64,000 bases of DNA from contig NZ_FXUG01000002.1 of assembly GCF_900182915.1 (NCBI RefSeq), forward strand, positions 186,001 through 250,000. Reading direction: 5' to 3'. Below the pieces are notes generated by a model, which did not search any database, was not told the DNA's origin, and was given only the letters and a program-made list of their open reading frames with translations. Below, one piece after another: positions 40,025 through 49,770 of the stretch (its first letter is position 1; each line of letters begins with the position of its first letter). The position numbers and the translations under genes are program-made. The stretch comes from Neorhodopirellula lusitana (GTDB taxonomy: Bacteria; Planctomycetota; Planctomycetia; Pirellulales; Pirellulaceae).

Positions 40025-42064
40025 CTATTTTTGTGGCAATGGTTCCGGTGCCCGTAACATCTTGGGCATGGGAAGCGATTGGGCGTGTTCGATCCAAGCT
40101 GTATCGCCATAGACTCCAGCTTGGGTGGTGTCGAACGGTTGGAACCCGATTTGGGAGACCGCTGCAGGATCGGTCAAGCGAAAGTCGTCTTGGTATGGAG
40201 CGACGAAGTGCGGATCTTTGATGATCGATTCAGTGCTCGTATCCGCTGGGCTAAGGTCGACAGGCTCGCCCATTCGCCAGTATTGATTGCGTGCGATTTC
40301 GACTCCGTCATCACCCCACTTGCCGTTGAATAGATGTTCGCCGTCCCAGACAACGATGTTCTGTTCATATGTGAAAGAAAGGTGATCTTCGACTCGAGTG
40401 CGACGAATTTGGTACTCACGTCCAAAGGCAAAGATGTTGTTTCGGATAACGTTGTTGCGTCCGTAGTGTTGGTGATAGCCTCCTGACTTGGTGCGATAGA
40501 CAAGGTTGTTTTCCATCAAAATGTCAGTGCTGCCCTCGTCGTTGTACAAGCCCCAACCGCCATAGCCCCAGGAGTCAACATCGTGAATGCGGTTGCCGCG
40601 TAAGACCGTCCCCGGGGATGGGCCAAGTGTGTAAATACCGCCCATGTCACTGAGCCAGCCTTTTCCCAAATGGTGAATATGGTTATCGGCGATAAGGTTG
40701 TTGTTGGCTAAGCTCTCGTCGTATCCCCAACGCCATCCGACTGAGATGCCCGTGTAGAACATGTCGGCTACTTCGTTGTGTGTGACTTGGTTGTGGCCGC
40801 TATTGCCAACCCAAATCCCGACGGCGCAAGCGAACATATGGCCGGCATCGTTGACGATATTATTGTCCACGATAATGTTGCTGGTCCGTTCGGACGGGTT
40901 TGATGCAATTGAGGTTTCGCCGATTCGGACACCTCCAGCGCCCAGGTCGTGAACCCAACAATGTTTCAGACTGCTATCGCGACACCCTTTCCGAAACCAG
41001 ATTCCGTAGCCACCGGTATGTCCGATCTCGCAGTTTTCGAAGGCAACGCCTTTGCCGCCATCAATCTGAATAGCCGCCTCAATCGGTGAGGCGGCTTGAG
41101 CAGGATCGAATCCTCGTGATGGCGTCTGTATGCCGCTGTGATGAAATTTCAAACCATGAAATTCAAGGTTTTCAACGTAGTTGCCTTCCGCCGAATCCCC
41201 TTGGATCACGACTAGTTTCTCGCAAACCGGAGAAACACAGTTGATGGCGTCAATCGTTTCACCCGATCGGGGGCGATAGTGCAAGCGACCGCTCGGGGCC
41301 AGGAAGAATTCACCAGGCTCGTCCAAGGCTTCGAGGTAGTTTTCCAGCAAGAAGCCTGTGTTGCGAGTCAGTTTGTTCCATGATTTCATGGCCCGACCAG
41401 TAATCTTGAGTTGTCCCTGATCGAGATCGACGGCATCGAGGAAGCGTCGGGTCGTGTCCCACTTATGGAAGGCGAGAATCTGCACTTGGCTAAGTTGATC
41501 GGGGCTCAATCCACGTAGACTCGCGATGTCTTCCGGTTCGGCTGACAGGACTTGCTGGAAACGTTTCCCGCCTTCTATCGGTGACTCCTTGGAGCCCGTC
41601 AGGTAATAGAAGAAGTCGTCCGGTTCGCGGGCACGTACGGCGCGATGGTCGTTGATCCACAATTGTTCGAATTGCCAGTCCTTCGGTAGTTGGGATGTCC
41701 AAACTCCATCGCCCTGATCGGTCCATTGGGTCTCGATCTTGCGACCTCCTGAAATGACGGGCGAAGCGTCTGTTGCGGCTTCGTAGGTGACGTTGCCATC
41801 CTCGACTCCGAACTCAAGAGGTCGACTGATTTCATATCGACCCGCCGCTACGACGACACGGAAGGTTTCGTCGGGTTGAGTGACACGCTGCTTGCGAATT
41901 TCATCGCGTGCGGCGAGTAGATTCGGTAGCGGGCCATCGGGTGAAACCTGAAGTGTCGTTTCCGCGAAGCCTTCCAAAGAGGCTAGGGAAAAGCTCACTA
42001 GCAGGCATGTGAAGAACGCTGCTTTGGCAACGTGGACGGAGACCGAGGTGGGGTAGCTTGGCAT
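40025..42064 (-). CDS. Second secreted beta-helix protein, GH141-like
   Basis: A 679-residue protein with a signal peptide (AFFTCLLVSFSLASLEGFA). The opening LAARDEIRKQ and VISGGRKIETQW are GH141-like, followed by a WINDHRAVRAREP segment, a DEPGEFFLAPSGRLHYRP insert, and helix turns through about residues 290-600 with many N-N-x-I repeats (NNIIVDNNIV-type edges). The overall plan matches the protein at 34612 though the sequences differ considerably. Such proteins act on fucose-, xylose- or related glycans. It is upstream of the SGNH hydrolase in the same direction. Confidence 0.75.
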   Translation of the reverse strand: MPSYPTSVSVHVAKAAFFTCLLVSFSLASLEGFAETTLQVSPDGPLPNLLAARDEIRKQRVTQPDETFRVVVAAGRYEISRPLEFGVEDGNVTYEAATDASPVISGGRKIETQWTDQGDGVWTSQLPKDWQFEQLWINDHRAVRAREPDDFFYYLTGSKESPIEGGKRFQQVLSAEPEDIASLRGLSPDQLSQVQILAFHKWDTTRRFLDAVDLDQGQLKITGRAMKSWNKLTRNTGFLLENYLEALDEPGEFFLAPSGRLHYRPRSGETIDAINCVSPVCEKLVVIQGDSAEGNYVENLEFHGLKFHHSGIQTPSRGFDPAQAASPIEAAIQIDGGKGVAFENCEIGHTGGYGIWFRKGCRDSSLKHCWVHDLGAGGVRIGETSIASNPSERTSNIIVDNNIVNDAGHMFACAVGIWVGNSGHNQVTHNEVADMFYTGISVGWRWGYDESLANNNLIADNHIHHLGKGWLSDMGGIYTLGPSPGTVLRGNRIHDVDSWGYGGWGLYNDEGSTDILMENNLVYRTKSGGYHQHYGRNNVIRNNIFAFGREYQIRRTRVEDHLSFTYEQNIVVWDGEHLFNGKWGDDGVEIARNQYWRMGEPVDLSPADTSTESIIKDPHFVAPYQDDFRLTDPAAVSQIGFQPFDTTQAGVYGDTAWIEHAQSLPMPKMLRAPEPLPQK

Positions 42065-42731
42065 TATGAATGTGAATTGAGGCGGTGGTGGGGTGGGGAA
42101 TCAAGCGAGCTGGATAAGGCACCATGCTGTGCGTGATTTGGATCTGGTGGGAGGCGTGGATCGCTTCAGTTTTCGGAGCTGTTGATCGTCACTGGATTAA
42201 CTCCGGGCCTGGGTTGGTAACGCCGGGCTTATCCTGGGTTGCTTGTCCACAGTGGCTGTCTTCTAGGGGCCGGTTCGCGGTGACCGGACTAGCGGTCGAT
42301 TATTTGGGCCATTAAGCCAATGGCGTAACCACCAATAAGCTCACGCTTGTGGTTCAAAAGTTGGTGTGGTTTTGAGCTAGTGGTGCCAGCCTAGAAGCTG
42401 CACGGCAGAGGTGTTATGAGACGTAAAATACGACGAAAACCGAGTCGCCAGAGACTATTGGGAGCGTCCCACGATCTGTGCCAAAAAAAATGGTTTTCGA
42501 GAGCGATTTTGGCGGCGTGGACAACCCAATTCCAAGCTGAGCGGTGCCGCTTCCGCCATCGATACGCTGTTGCCGGACTGGTCGGCTGACGATGCACCCG
42601 TTAGTCGTCGCGTTTCATGCGATGGACTTTTAGTCGCCAAACTCCTGGTGAATAGTGCAGGCTAAATACAACTCACTTCAGGATTCGCTTGATCAAGTCC
42701 TCGTTGTCAACAAAGAATTGAGTTTCCAGCA
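42065..42731. other. Intergenic stretch with an unassigned open frame
   Basis: 667 bases upstream of the beta-helix gene and downstream of the sulfotransferase gene. A plus-strand frame from 42420 to 42665 has no start codon but reads protein-like near its end (ASAIDTLLPDWSADDAPVS). I do not recognise it; it may be a gene remnant or chance. Confidence 0.3.
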
Positions 42732-44726
42732 TCAATACTGAAGTCCAGGGTCCAGTACCTCGTTTTCGACCAGTCTATCAATCAATGGCTGAAGATGTCG
42801 CTCGTAGCGACGCCAAGACTCGACAGAGGATTGATAAATTGGCTGTCGTACTTGCCACTTACTTGGGGTTCGCACGCTGTGATCCGTCGCGGCGGGATCC
42901 AAGCAAGCTTCACTCCAATCTAACTCACAAAAATCGATCAACGCCCGAGCACTGGCCTCTGGATTCTGTACGAGGTGTTCGTATCGAATGCTATGAACAG
43001 GAATGGTCAGCACTGAAGTCCAATGCCGCATCAGCTTAATGTAGTTCGAATAGTAATCGGGGATGTCTTCCAGACTAGAAAATGGCCATGTCAGATTCTG
43101 TTTCATGCAGGACACGCAAACGTCCAACGGATGACGCTGAACATGAACAATCCTAGCTTTAGGGAAAAGGCACTCAATTAACCCCAGGTGCCAAAAATTC
43201 GTCGGCATCTTATCCGTAAACCGAGCGGTTCCGCATTCGGTTGCCTTCCTTTCAACATTCGAGATTTTGCGTTCCATGCGGTCCAAGTATTCACTTGCGA
43301 TCGATGTTGCGACCAACGGGCTCAGCTTTTCAAGACATGCTGGATAGGGCGTGTCAGTGGTAAGTCGTCGAGCAAGAGTATGTGCGATATCTGAAATTTC
43401 GAACAACTCACCCCCAGCATGAACCTGCGGATGGCTGGAAATAATTTGCTCTGTTAGTGTGGTCCCTGACCTGGGCATCGAGACAATAAATACAGGGCAT
43501 CGACTTTCGCAATGACTTCGGCTCTTTGCAATACTGTCAGCGGTGAATCTCTTTTCCAAGTCAAGCCGCTTACGATCCCAGGCTACTCTCGGGGCAGTTT
43601 CGCCAGCGACACTCACGTCTGCCTTCGTTGAATTGGCCAGCACGAAGTGGTGAAAAGCAGCGTCATGTTCTCCAATTTTGTCCGCTCGGTGAGCAATTGA
43701 ATAGTGCAGCAGACTGCGGGTTCGCTTCAGGGCGTAGGGCTCGTGCCTAGCATCTCCAAATGCCGGCAATGATGCAAGCATCTCTGTCAGGTCATCCAAA
43801 AACGTTCTGTGATCACCATCTCGCTCAATTTTTGCTAGTTCAAAATGTGCGATAGGTGAAAGCGATTCAATCGCGATCGCAGTTCGGAAATCAGCCACAG
43901 CCGGCTCAATCAACCCCAGTTCCAACTTGGCGCGTCCACGGCCCTCATGGCTCTTACTGAATCGAGAATTGAAGGTGATCGCCAAGTCAAACTTCTCAAG
44001 AGCTTCCGCGTGGCGGTTCGCATTTAGCAATGCGTTTCCCCAGGCATCATATGTCTCAGCGAATGGCTCGATAGCGGCGGCCGTCTTGAGATGATAGAGT
44101 GAGATTCGGAGAAGGCGGTCGTGCTCAGCTAGGTCAATATTGACTAATTGTTCTGGCGCAATTCGCGATGCCATCAGTAGACCGATCGTAAGATGGCCGG
44201 CTACCGACTGCGGATTCTGTTTCAGCATTATAACACAGGCCGACATCGTCACATCAGAACGATTGACGGTATCGCATAGCGAAGCGATCTTCTTGAGAAT
44301 ACCGCTACGGTGTGGCTCAAGCTCTAGAAGTTGGCAGAGGGCTTTGGCAGCTTCAACAACTTGCCCCTCGCGTTCATAGACAGTTGCTAAATTTGCAAAT
44401 GCTTCCGGCAATGCTGGATCCAGTGTCAGGGCCTGCTTCACAGCCTTCTCCGCTTCATCGAGTCGATCCAACCCCATCAACACGACTGCTTTAGCATTAT
44501 GCAACGCGGCAACTTCAGGGCGGCAATGAATGGCGGCTTTGATGAAGTGTAGTGCTTCTCGATCACGGTCGCACTCATGCAGTAACATGCCCAACAAGTG
44601 CATCGCATCGACGTTGGTGGGCAGGTCTCTCAGAATTGAGCGGTAAATGGATTCTGCATCTTGAAGACATCCAGATCGATGCAGCAAAAGTGCTTGATCG
44701 ATGGTGTTGGCATCTAATTTGTCCAT
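42732..44726 (-). CDS. TPR-sulfotransferase
   Basis: A 664-residue protein with an N-terminal TPR array (about residues 10-370, for example AESIYRSILRDLPTNVDAMH and AEKAVKQALTLDPALPEAFA) and a C-terminal PAPS-dependent sulfotransferase. The 5'-phosphosulfate loop MPRSGTT is at 417-423, and the 3'-phosphate site RHPLDVCVSCM follows about 120 residues later. The TPR part probably holds the acceptor or partners. No signal peptide is visible, so it should be cytosolic. Such fusions are common in planctomycetes and some relatives; the acceptor is unknown. Sulfation beside polysaccharide genes may point to a surface glycan, but this is inference. Confidence 0.88.
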   Translation of the reverse strand: MDKLDANTIDQALLLHRSGCLQDAESIYRSILRDLPTNVDAMHLLGMLLHECDRDREALHFIKAAIHCRPEVAALHNAKAVVLMGLDRLDEAEKAVKQALTLDPALPEAFANLATVYEREGQVVEAAKALCQLLELEPHRSGILKKIASLCDTVNRSDVTMSACVIMLKQNPQSVAGHLTIGLLMASRIAPEQLVNIDLAEHDRLLRISLYHLKTAAAIEPFAETYDAWGNALLNANRHAEALEKFDLAITFNSRFSKSHEGRGRAKLELGLIEPAVADFRTAIAIESLSPIAHFELAKIERDGDHRTFLDDLTEMLASLPAFGDARHEPYALKRTRSLLHYSIAHRADKIGEHDAAFHHFVLANSTKADVSVAGETAPRVAWDRKRLDLEKRFTADSIAKSRSHCESRCPVFIVSMPRSGTTLTEQIISSHPQVHAGGELFEISDIAHTLARRLTTDTPYPACLEKLSPLVATSIASEYLDRMERKISNVERKATECGTARFTDKMPTNFWHLGLIECLFPKARIVHVQRHPLDVCVSCMKQNLTWPFSSLEDIPDYYSNYIKLMRHWTSVLTIPVHSIRYEHLVQNPEASARALIDFCELDWSEACLDPAATDHSVRTPSKWQVRQPIYQSSVESWRRYERHLQPLIDRLVENEVLDPGLQY

Positions 44727-44926
44727 TTCGCACCTTGTTCGTGTTCGTTAAATCCAGGTCATGCAACTTCGAAGCGGCAGACCAGCGCTTCGAATTCGGT
44801 GACGAATGAACGAGTCGCAATAAGCCACCTTCTCGACCGAGATTCTAAACCGCAATTCGCAATCGGAAGAAAGCCTTTGAGAAAGACGGAACGCTCGAAC
44901 GTGAAATCACTAGCAGCAACTCGGTT

Positions 44927-45241
44927 GAACTGCTTCACCACAGTGATCGAGGTTGTCAATATACGAGCTCGGAATACCAAAAGATGCTTTCGGCAATGAA
45001 CATTACCTGCTCGATGAGACGGACTGGATGCTGCTACGACAATGCGGTGATGGAACGATTCTTCTGGTCGCTCAAACACGAATGGACAAAGTTCGATTCC
45101 TTTGCCGATATCCAAGAAGCCAGGATGAGTGTGTTCCGCTATATCGAAACGTTTTACAATTCAACACGAATCCATCAGACGCTCAGCTACCAGTCACCCG
45201 ACCAATTCGAAAAGCAACACAGCGCCAATCTCGCTGTCTAA
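44927..45241 (+). pseudogene. 3' fragment of an IS3-family transposase (OrfB)
   Basis: The frame reads ELLHHSDRGCQYTSSEYQKM, then CCYDNAVMERFFWSLKHEW with the last catalytic Glu, then FYNSTRIHQTLSYQSP, the typical end of IS3 integrase cores. Upstream of LLHHSDRG the frame no longer resembles a transposase and has a stop at 44846, so the first two thirds and OrfA are missing. No terminal inverted repeats were identified. It lies directly upstream of the sigma-factor gene. Confidence 0.85.
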
Positions 45242-45479
45242 ATTCAGATTCCAGGTGTCCGCCAGTCGTGGGCTATCGCCTGTAGAGCTATGCTAAAACA
45301 GACCGACAGGACGGTGTGTCGCAGCGATAAAAGTTGGAACCAATGTTTGCTTGTTGAACGACTAGCTGGAAATACAGAGAAAAGATGTAACGGATTCACG
45401 ATCCCTGGTGATCGGTTAGAGTGCCGTTTGGCCATTTGTGTCGTCTTCGCTCTCCTATTTGTTCTGCCGGGATTCTCGT

Positions 45480-45995
45480 ATGCCGGATGCTGATCGTGAA
45501 TTTGTCCATCAATTGACAGAAGCACAGGGTAGCTTACTCGGATATCTCGCCAGTCTATTGGGCAATCTGCACGACGCTCGAGATGTTCTGCAGGCCACGA
45601 ATCTGGCTCTTTGGGAGAAGAGAACTGAATTCATTACTGAAGCGAAATTTGGCCCTTGGGCAAGGAGATTCGCGTATTACGAGGCGCTTGCCCTGATTCG
45701 CGATCGCAGGCGTGACAAGCATGTTTTTGACGATGACCTCGTCGAACAACTTGCTCGAGATTCGTTTGACCAGGGCGAGGAGGATGAACGGCAGTTGGCT
45801 CTTCGTGATTGTCTCACTCAGTTACATGAGGATCAAAGAAAGCTGATCCAGCAACGTTACAGCGATGGTGGATCCATTCGCCAACTGATGCAGAGCTCTG
45901 GAAAGAAGGAGAGCGCCGTGAAGGTCCGATTGATGCGTATCCGGCACGCACTTCTGTTGTGCATTGAGGCGAAAATGGAGGCCGGAAACGCATGA
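45480..45995 (+). CDS. ECF-type RNA polymerase sigma factor
   Basis: A 171-residue sigma-70-family protein of the group expanded in Rhodopirellula and relatives. Region 2 is seen in LGNLHDARDVLQATNLALWE and FGPWARRFAYYEAL, region 4 in LTQLHEDQRKLIQQRYSDG and SIRQLMQSSGKKESAVKVRL. The start at 45480 is chosen because the product then begins MPDADREFVHQL, in line with the family; the frame is open 14 codons further up. Its stop overlaps the start of the FecR/LamG gene (ATGA at 45992-45995), so the pair is a sigma/anti-sigma-like unit. It may drive the downstream carbohydrate genes. Confidence 0.9.
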   Translation: MPDADREFVHQLTEAQGSLLGYLASLLGNLHDARDVLQATNLALWEKRTEFITEAKFGPWARRFAYYEALALIRDRRRDKHVFDDDLVEQLARDSFDQGEEDERQLALRDCLTQLHEDQRKLIQQRYSDGGSIRQLMQSSGKKESAVKVRLMRIRHALLLCIEAKMEAGNA

Positions 45996-47629
45996 AGTGG
46001 GATAGCGGCAGTGTTGATCCGCGCTTGGTGCAGATGGTTTCTGATCTGCAAGAAGGGCGTCTCAGCGAAGAAGATAGGCAATGGCTTAATGCCCGGCTCA
46101 AACGCGACCCCCAGTCGCGACAGATTTATCATGCGATGATGAATTTACACGTGCATCTGGATCGAGTCTATTCAGGAGATCCGAGTCTCATGGCGATGCC
46201 GGAGGTGGTCAGACTTGCGGATCGGAGATCAGAGCAAGCTGCGTCTCCGCGATCCCCTTACCGATCGCAATTGTGGATGGGGATTGCCGCCGCTTTGGTG
46301 GTGGGGTTGTTTCTCAATGCTTGGGTGTTTCTCGCCCGAGGGTTCACGCCAGGTCTGATATCAGAGTCGAGTTCTTATGCAGAGACGATTGACGGCGTGG
46401 CGGTACTGACTCAAGCAATCGCGGTGCAGTGGGACGAGGGAGCGGGGCGCGGCTACCGCACAGGTGACGCCCTGCCAAAAGGGGTGCTGCGACTGAAGCA
46501 AGGTTTCGCACAGATTGAATTCTTCAGTGGCGCCACGGTGATTCTCGAAGGTCCTGCGGAGATGGAATTACTCTCGTCGGATCGCGCGAGGTTCGCTGCG
46601 GGAAAACTGCGAGCTTTCGTGCCCGAGCCAGCCGTCGGGTTCACCATCGAAGGGCCGGGTTTCGATACCGTCGACCTGGGTACCGAGTTCGCGATCAGCC
46701 TCGACTCGACTGGCCAAGGAGAGGTCCATGTCGTCGATGGAGAAGTGTCGATACGCCAAAAGAGCGGTGGCAAGATTCAAAATTTGCTCGGGGGGCGTGC
46801 CATTCGGACGACTGGGGAATCGGGCCATTTTGAAGAGATCGCAAGTAGTGAGTCGACGTTTGTTGGTCGTAAGGAAATCGCCGAAATTGCAGAAAAGAGC
46901 TCTCGCAGTGCCGCCGAATCCTGGCGGCTCCGGCGTGATCGATGGGCCAGCGATCCCGATGTAATCGTCTACTTTGATTTCGAAGGTCAAGATCCCTGGG
47001 ACCGCCGCTTGAATAGTGCGAAGGAAGGGGCACCTGAAGGCGCGATCATCGGCGCCGAATGGACGCAAGGGCGATGGCCTGGTAAGGGAGCGCTTCGCTT
47101 CAGGAATGTAAGCGATCGGGTGCGATTGAACGTGCCGGGCGAGTTTGATTCCGTTACCTTTGTCGTTCATGTACGGCTCGATGGACTATTCGAACCGCTC
47201 AATTCACTCTTCATGGCCGATGAATTTGGCCCCAATGAGCCACACTGGCAGATCCGCCATGATGGCGCTCTTAAGTTTGGAATTCATAGCGTGGGATACT
47301 CCGAAGCCGATTTGGTGCTGAGTCCGCAGGACATGTCGCGTTGGTTGCACTTGGCGGTTGTTTATGATCGCCAAAGAATGAAAGCGACCCATTACGTTGA
47401 CGGCGAGCTCGTTGGGTCGACGCGGCTTGAGGCAGATGGACCATTGCGAATCGGCAGTGCCGAGCTCGGCAACTGGCAGACGCAGCGTCTGCCCTACCCC
47501 ATCCGTCGACTCAGTGGAACGATTGACGAATTTTTGATTCTAGGGAGATCGCTTTCCGAAAGCGAAATCCGCTTGCTCGCCGGTGGTGTTGATCCAGGGC
47601 ATAGGAAGGCTTCAAGGCTGAAGCATTAG
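45992..47629 (+). CDS. FecR-domain and LamG-domain transmembrane protein
   Basis: A 545-residue protein. The N-terminal cytoplasmic part (about 1-90) has an anti-sigma-like stretch (MVSDLQEGRLSEEDRQWLNA), a single membrane helix is near 92-115 (WMGIAAALVVGLFLNAWVFL), a FecR domain follows at about 150-280 (LKQGFAQIEFFSGATVILEG and LGTEFAISLD), and a LamG/concanavalin-like domain fills about 320-530. FecR relays an outside signal to an ECF sigma; LamG suggests glycan sensing. It is coupled to the sigma gene by a 4-base overlap. Confidence 0.88.
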   Translation: MKWDSGSVDPRLVQMVSDLQEGRLSEEDRQWLNARLKRDPQSRQIYHAMMNLHVHLDRVYSGDPSLMAMPEVVRLADRRSEQAASPRSPYRSQLWMGIAAALVVGLFLNAWVFLARGFTPGLISESSSYAETIDGVAVLTQAIAVQWDEGAGRGYRTGDALPKGVLRLKQGFAQIEFFSGATVILEGPAEMELLSSDRARFAAGKLRAFVPEPAVGFTIEGPGFDTVDLGTEFAISLDSTGQGEVHVVDGEVSIRQKSGGKIQNLLGGRAIRTTGESGHFEEIASSESTFVGRKEIAEIAEKSSRSAAESWRLRRDRWASDPDVIVYFDFEGQDPWDRRLNSAKEGAPEGAIIGAEWTQGRWPGKGALRFRNVSDRVRLNVPGEFDSVTFVVHVRLDGLFEPLNSLFMADEFGPNEPHWQIRHDGALKFGIHSVGYSEADLVLSPQDMSRWLHLAVVYDRQRMKATHYVDGELVGSTRLEADGPLRIGSAELGNWQTQRLPYPIRRLSGTIDEFLILGRSLSESEIRLLAGGVDPGHRKASRLKH

Positions 47630-47941
47630 GGCCAGTGCTCAGGAAGCCGAGGCCAGAGGCGCGCTCGCCTTCCGCTATTCCGACTTTTGGTTGCGCGTCG
47701 CTTGCGTCAACCTGCTCCATCTCAATCTTTCGGCATGTCAATGCTGCTTTGTGTGGTGAGTGAGCCAACTTGTTTTCTCTAAAAAACGCACGGTACGTGT
47801 AACGGATCGACGGTTTTCGGCGATTAATCATAGGCACCGCCAGTTTGTTCTCGATAAAGCCCGCAAGGAAACGTGAAGTCGAAATCGGATCCGTTGCGTC
47901 TGGCGTGAAGTCCTTGTTCTTTTCCTTTAATTTGTCTGGAT
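47630..47941. other. Intergenic stretch, nothing seen
   Basis: 312 bases between the FecR/LamG gene and the small lipoprotein gene. I see no gene, repeat or clear terminator. Confidence 0.4.
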
Positions 47942-48196
47942 ATGATGTCTAATTTCCTTGTTGGTTGTTCCCGGGTTGGGCGATTGGCCCTTGGCAGCAG
48001 CCAGCGGAAGATGCTGCGATTGGTGTTCGTATCGCTAGCGTTGTTTCCTGTTCTGGTGGGGTGTGGCGGGCAAGGTGGGCAGGTCGCAACACCGAACGAG
48101 CTTGCTCAATACCTTGAAGAACACCCCGAAATGGACGTGGATCCGAATGATTTTGTAGATCCAACAGATCTGCCTCGCGTACCGGAGTTTGAGTAG
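47942..48196 (+). CDS. Small lipoprotein
   Basis: An 84-residue protein whose lipobox FPVLVGC puts the lipidated Cys at 40, preceded by a hydrophobic stretch (LRLVFVSLALFPVLV). An internal ATG at 48011 would give a more usual signal peptide of 17 residues, and may be the true start. The mature part is about 45 residues, acidic and Pro-rich. It is followed by the DUF1559 gene after 129 bases, a pairing I recall as common in planctomycetes; function unknown. Confidence 0.7.
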   Translation: MMSNFLVGCSRVGRLALGSSQRKMLRLVFVSLALFPVLVGCGGQGGQVATPNELAQYLEEHPEMDVDPNDFVDPTDLPRVPEFE

Positions 48197-48325
48197 AGCT
48201 TCGACGTCTTTAGATCCCCCGTTTTGGCTCGTGCTAACTCGTGTTTCGTGATTTCCTGTATGTTGCCTTCGTGATGTTTTTCGAAGTTTGCATTGGTTTG
48301 TTTTTATCCTTGAGGAGATGTAGTA

Positions 48326-49573
48326 ATGAAGAGTTGTTTGAAAGGAAGGCCAGGCTTCACCTTGGTGGAATTGCTGGTTGTCATAGCAATCATCGGAGTC
48401 TTAGTTGGGTTGCTGCTACCTGCGGTTCAGGCCGCCCGCGAAGCTGCACGCAGGATGAGCTGCAGTAACAATTTTAAGCAGATTGGATTGGGGTTGCATA
48501 ACTACCATTCCGCTTTCAAGCAGCTCCCAAAGCAGATGGGCGGAACAGCTCAGGGTTCCAGGAGTTCTCACGGTGCAGCTGGGGGGGCCGAACCACAGGG
48601 GGACAGCAGGCTGGAGGCCAGTTGGTTGGTTGGCCTAACTCCCTTCATTGAAGGGCAGGCTCTTTGGGAACAAATCAGCAACCCCTATGAGGCGACCGGC
48701 AATTGGGGGACCACGACGATGAATCCGATGGGCCCCCACCCAATGCGTGTCATTGCTTGGCAAAACGGTTACTTCTATGCGCCAATGATGACCACCATTC
48801 CCACGTTGCGGTGCCCCAGTGATCCAGGAAGAGGGCTTCCTGGCCAGGGTCGCACCAACTACGCCGCCAGCTTGGGCGATGCCATGCTAGAGTCTGCCGA
48901 GGGCGCCTACGACTCTTTCGGTGACGTGAAGATCGTTGGTGCCAACCCGATAACCTATATGCCCGAACGGGTTCGTGCTTCATGCCGTGGGATGTTCATA
49001 CCACGCGAAGACATGCAATTCCGTGACGTCCTTGATGGATTGTCCAATACGATCATGGCTGGTGAGATTGTCACCGATCTTGGTGACCGCGATGTCCGTT
49101 CTACCCATGTAGGGGTGAATACCGGCGCCCGGCCACTCCAGAATCCGAACATTTGCGATGCAGGTCGCGATCCTGAGCGGCCCCAGTTTTGGAGTGATAC
49201 GCTGCCGGCGAATCTTACAGAAAGTACGGATGCAGAAGATGTTCGCGGGGTGAAATGGTTCTGGGGGCGTCCCTTTTACACAGGCATGTATACCATGGGT
49301 GCGCCGAATAGCGAGATTTGTGCACACACGCAGCACGATACGCAATTTGGAAATTACCCACCGAGCAGTCGTCACCAGGGTGGGTGTCATGTTTTGATGG
49401 GAGATGGTGCAGTGAGATTTGTGACTGACTCCATTGAAGCCGGAGACCAGAGTCAGAGCAATGTCTTTAGCGGCGCAAGCGGTGCCGCTGCCCCTGGTAA
49501 CAAGAGCCCCTACGGATTGTGGGGGGCGCTTGGGACCCGTGGTTCCAGGGAAGTGATTGACAAAGACATCTGA
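48326..49573 (+). CDS. DUF1559 prepilin-like protein
   Basis: A 415-residue protein with an N-terminal prepilin cleavage and methylation motif ([20 protein letters not shown]) and then [15 protein letters not shown], the hallmark of the DUF1559 group greatly expanded in planctomycetes. The C-terminal part ends with the [18 protein letters not shown] signature. A clear GAGGAG lies eight bases before the ATG. Family members are thought to be surface pilin-like proteins, and here it lies between a regulatory pair and a glycoside hydrolase gene, consistent with substrate capture; that role is inference. Confidence 0.95.
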   Translation: MKSCLKGRPGFTLVELLVVIAIIGVLVGLLLPAVQAAREAARRMSCSNNFKQIGLGLHNYHSAFKQLPKQMGGTAQGSRSSHGAAGGAEPQGDSRLEASWLVGLTPFIEGQALWEQISNPYEATGNWGTTTMNPMGPHPMRVIAWQNGYFYAPMMTTIPTLRCPSDPGRGLPGQGRTNYAASLGDAMLESAEGAYDSFGDVKIVGANPITYMPERVRASCRGMFIPREDMQFRDVLDGLSNTIMAGEIVTDLGDRDVRSTHVGVNTGARPLQNPNICDAGRDPERPQFWSDTLPANLTESTDAEDVRGVKWFWGRPFYTGMYTMGAPNSEICAHTQHDTQFGNYPPSSRHQGGCHVLMGDGAVRFVTDSIEAGDQSQSNVFSGASGAAAPGNKSPYGLWGALGTRGSREVIDKDI

Positions 49574-49770
49574 TCTTCTTTGTTCTCCAATCATCAACGT
49601 CTTCTTAGCTATCAATGAACGAGAGCTAAGGAGACGGGGTGAAATTCAGTCCCATACTCTTGACGAGCTTTACCAAGCATCCTTAACGACGTTCGTATTG
49701 CCAACCACCTCCACCAGACGCTTGCACAACTGAGTCGCGGTTCTCAGGCCTAAGAGATTGACAGCTAAAG

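Noticed and set aside
39916..40110. N-terminal extension of the SGNH hydrolase
   Set aside because: It overlaps the preceding gene and would hide a clear signal peptide starting at 39915.
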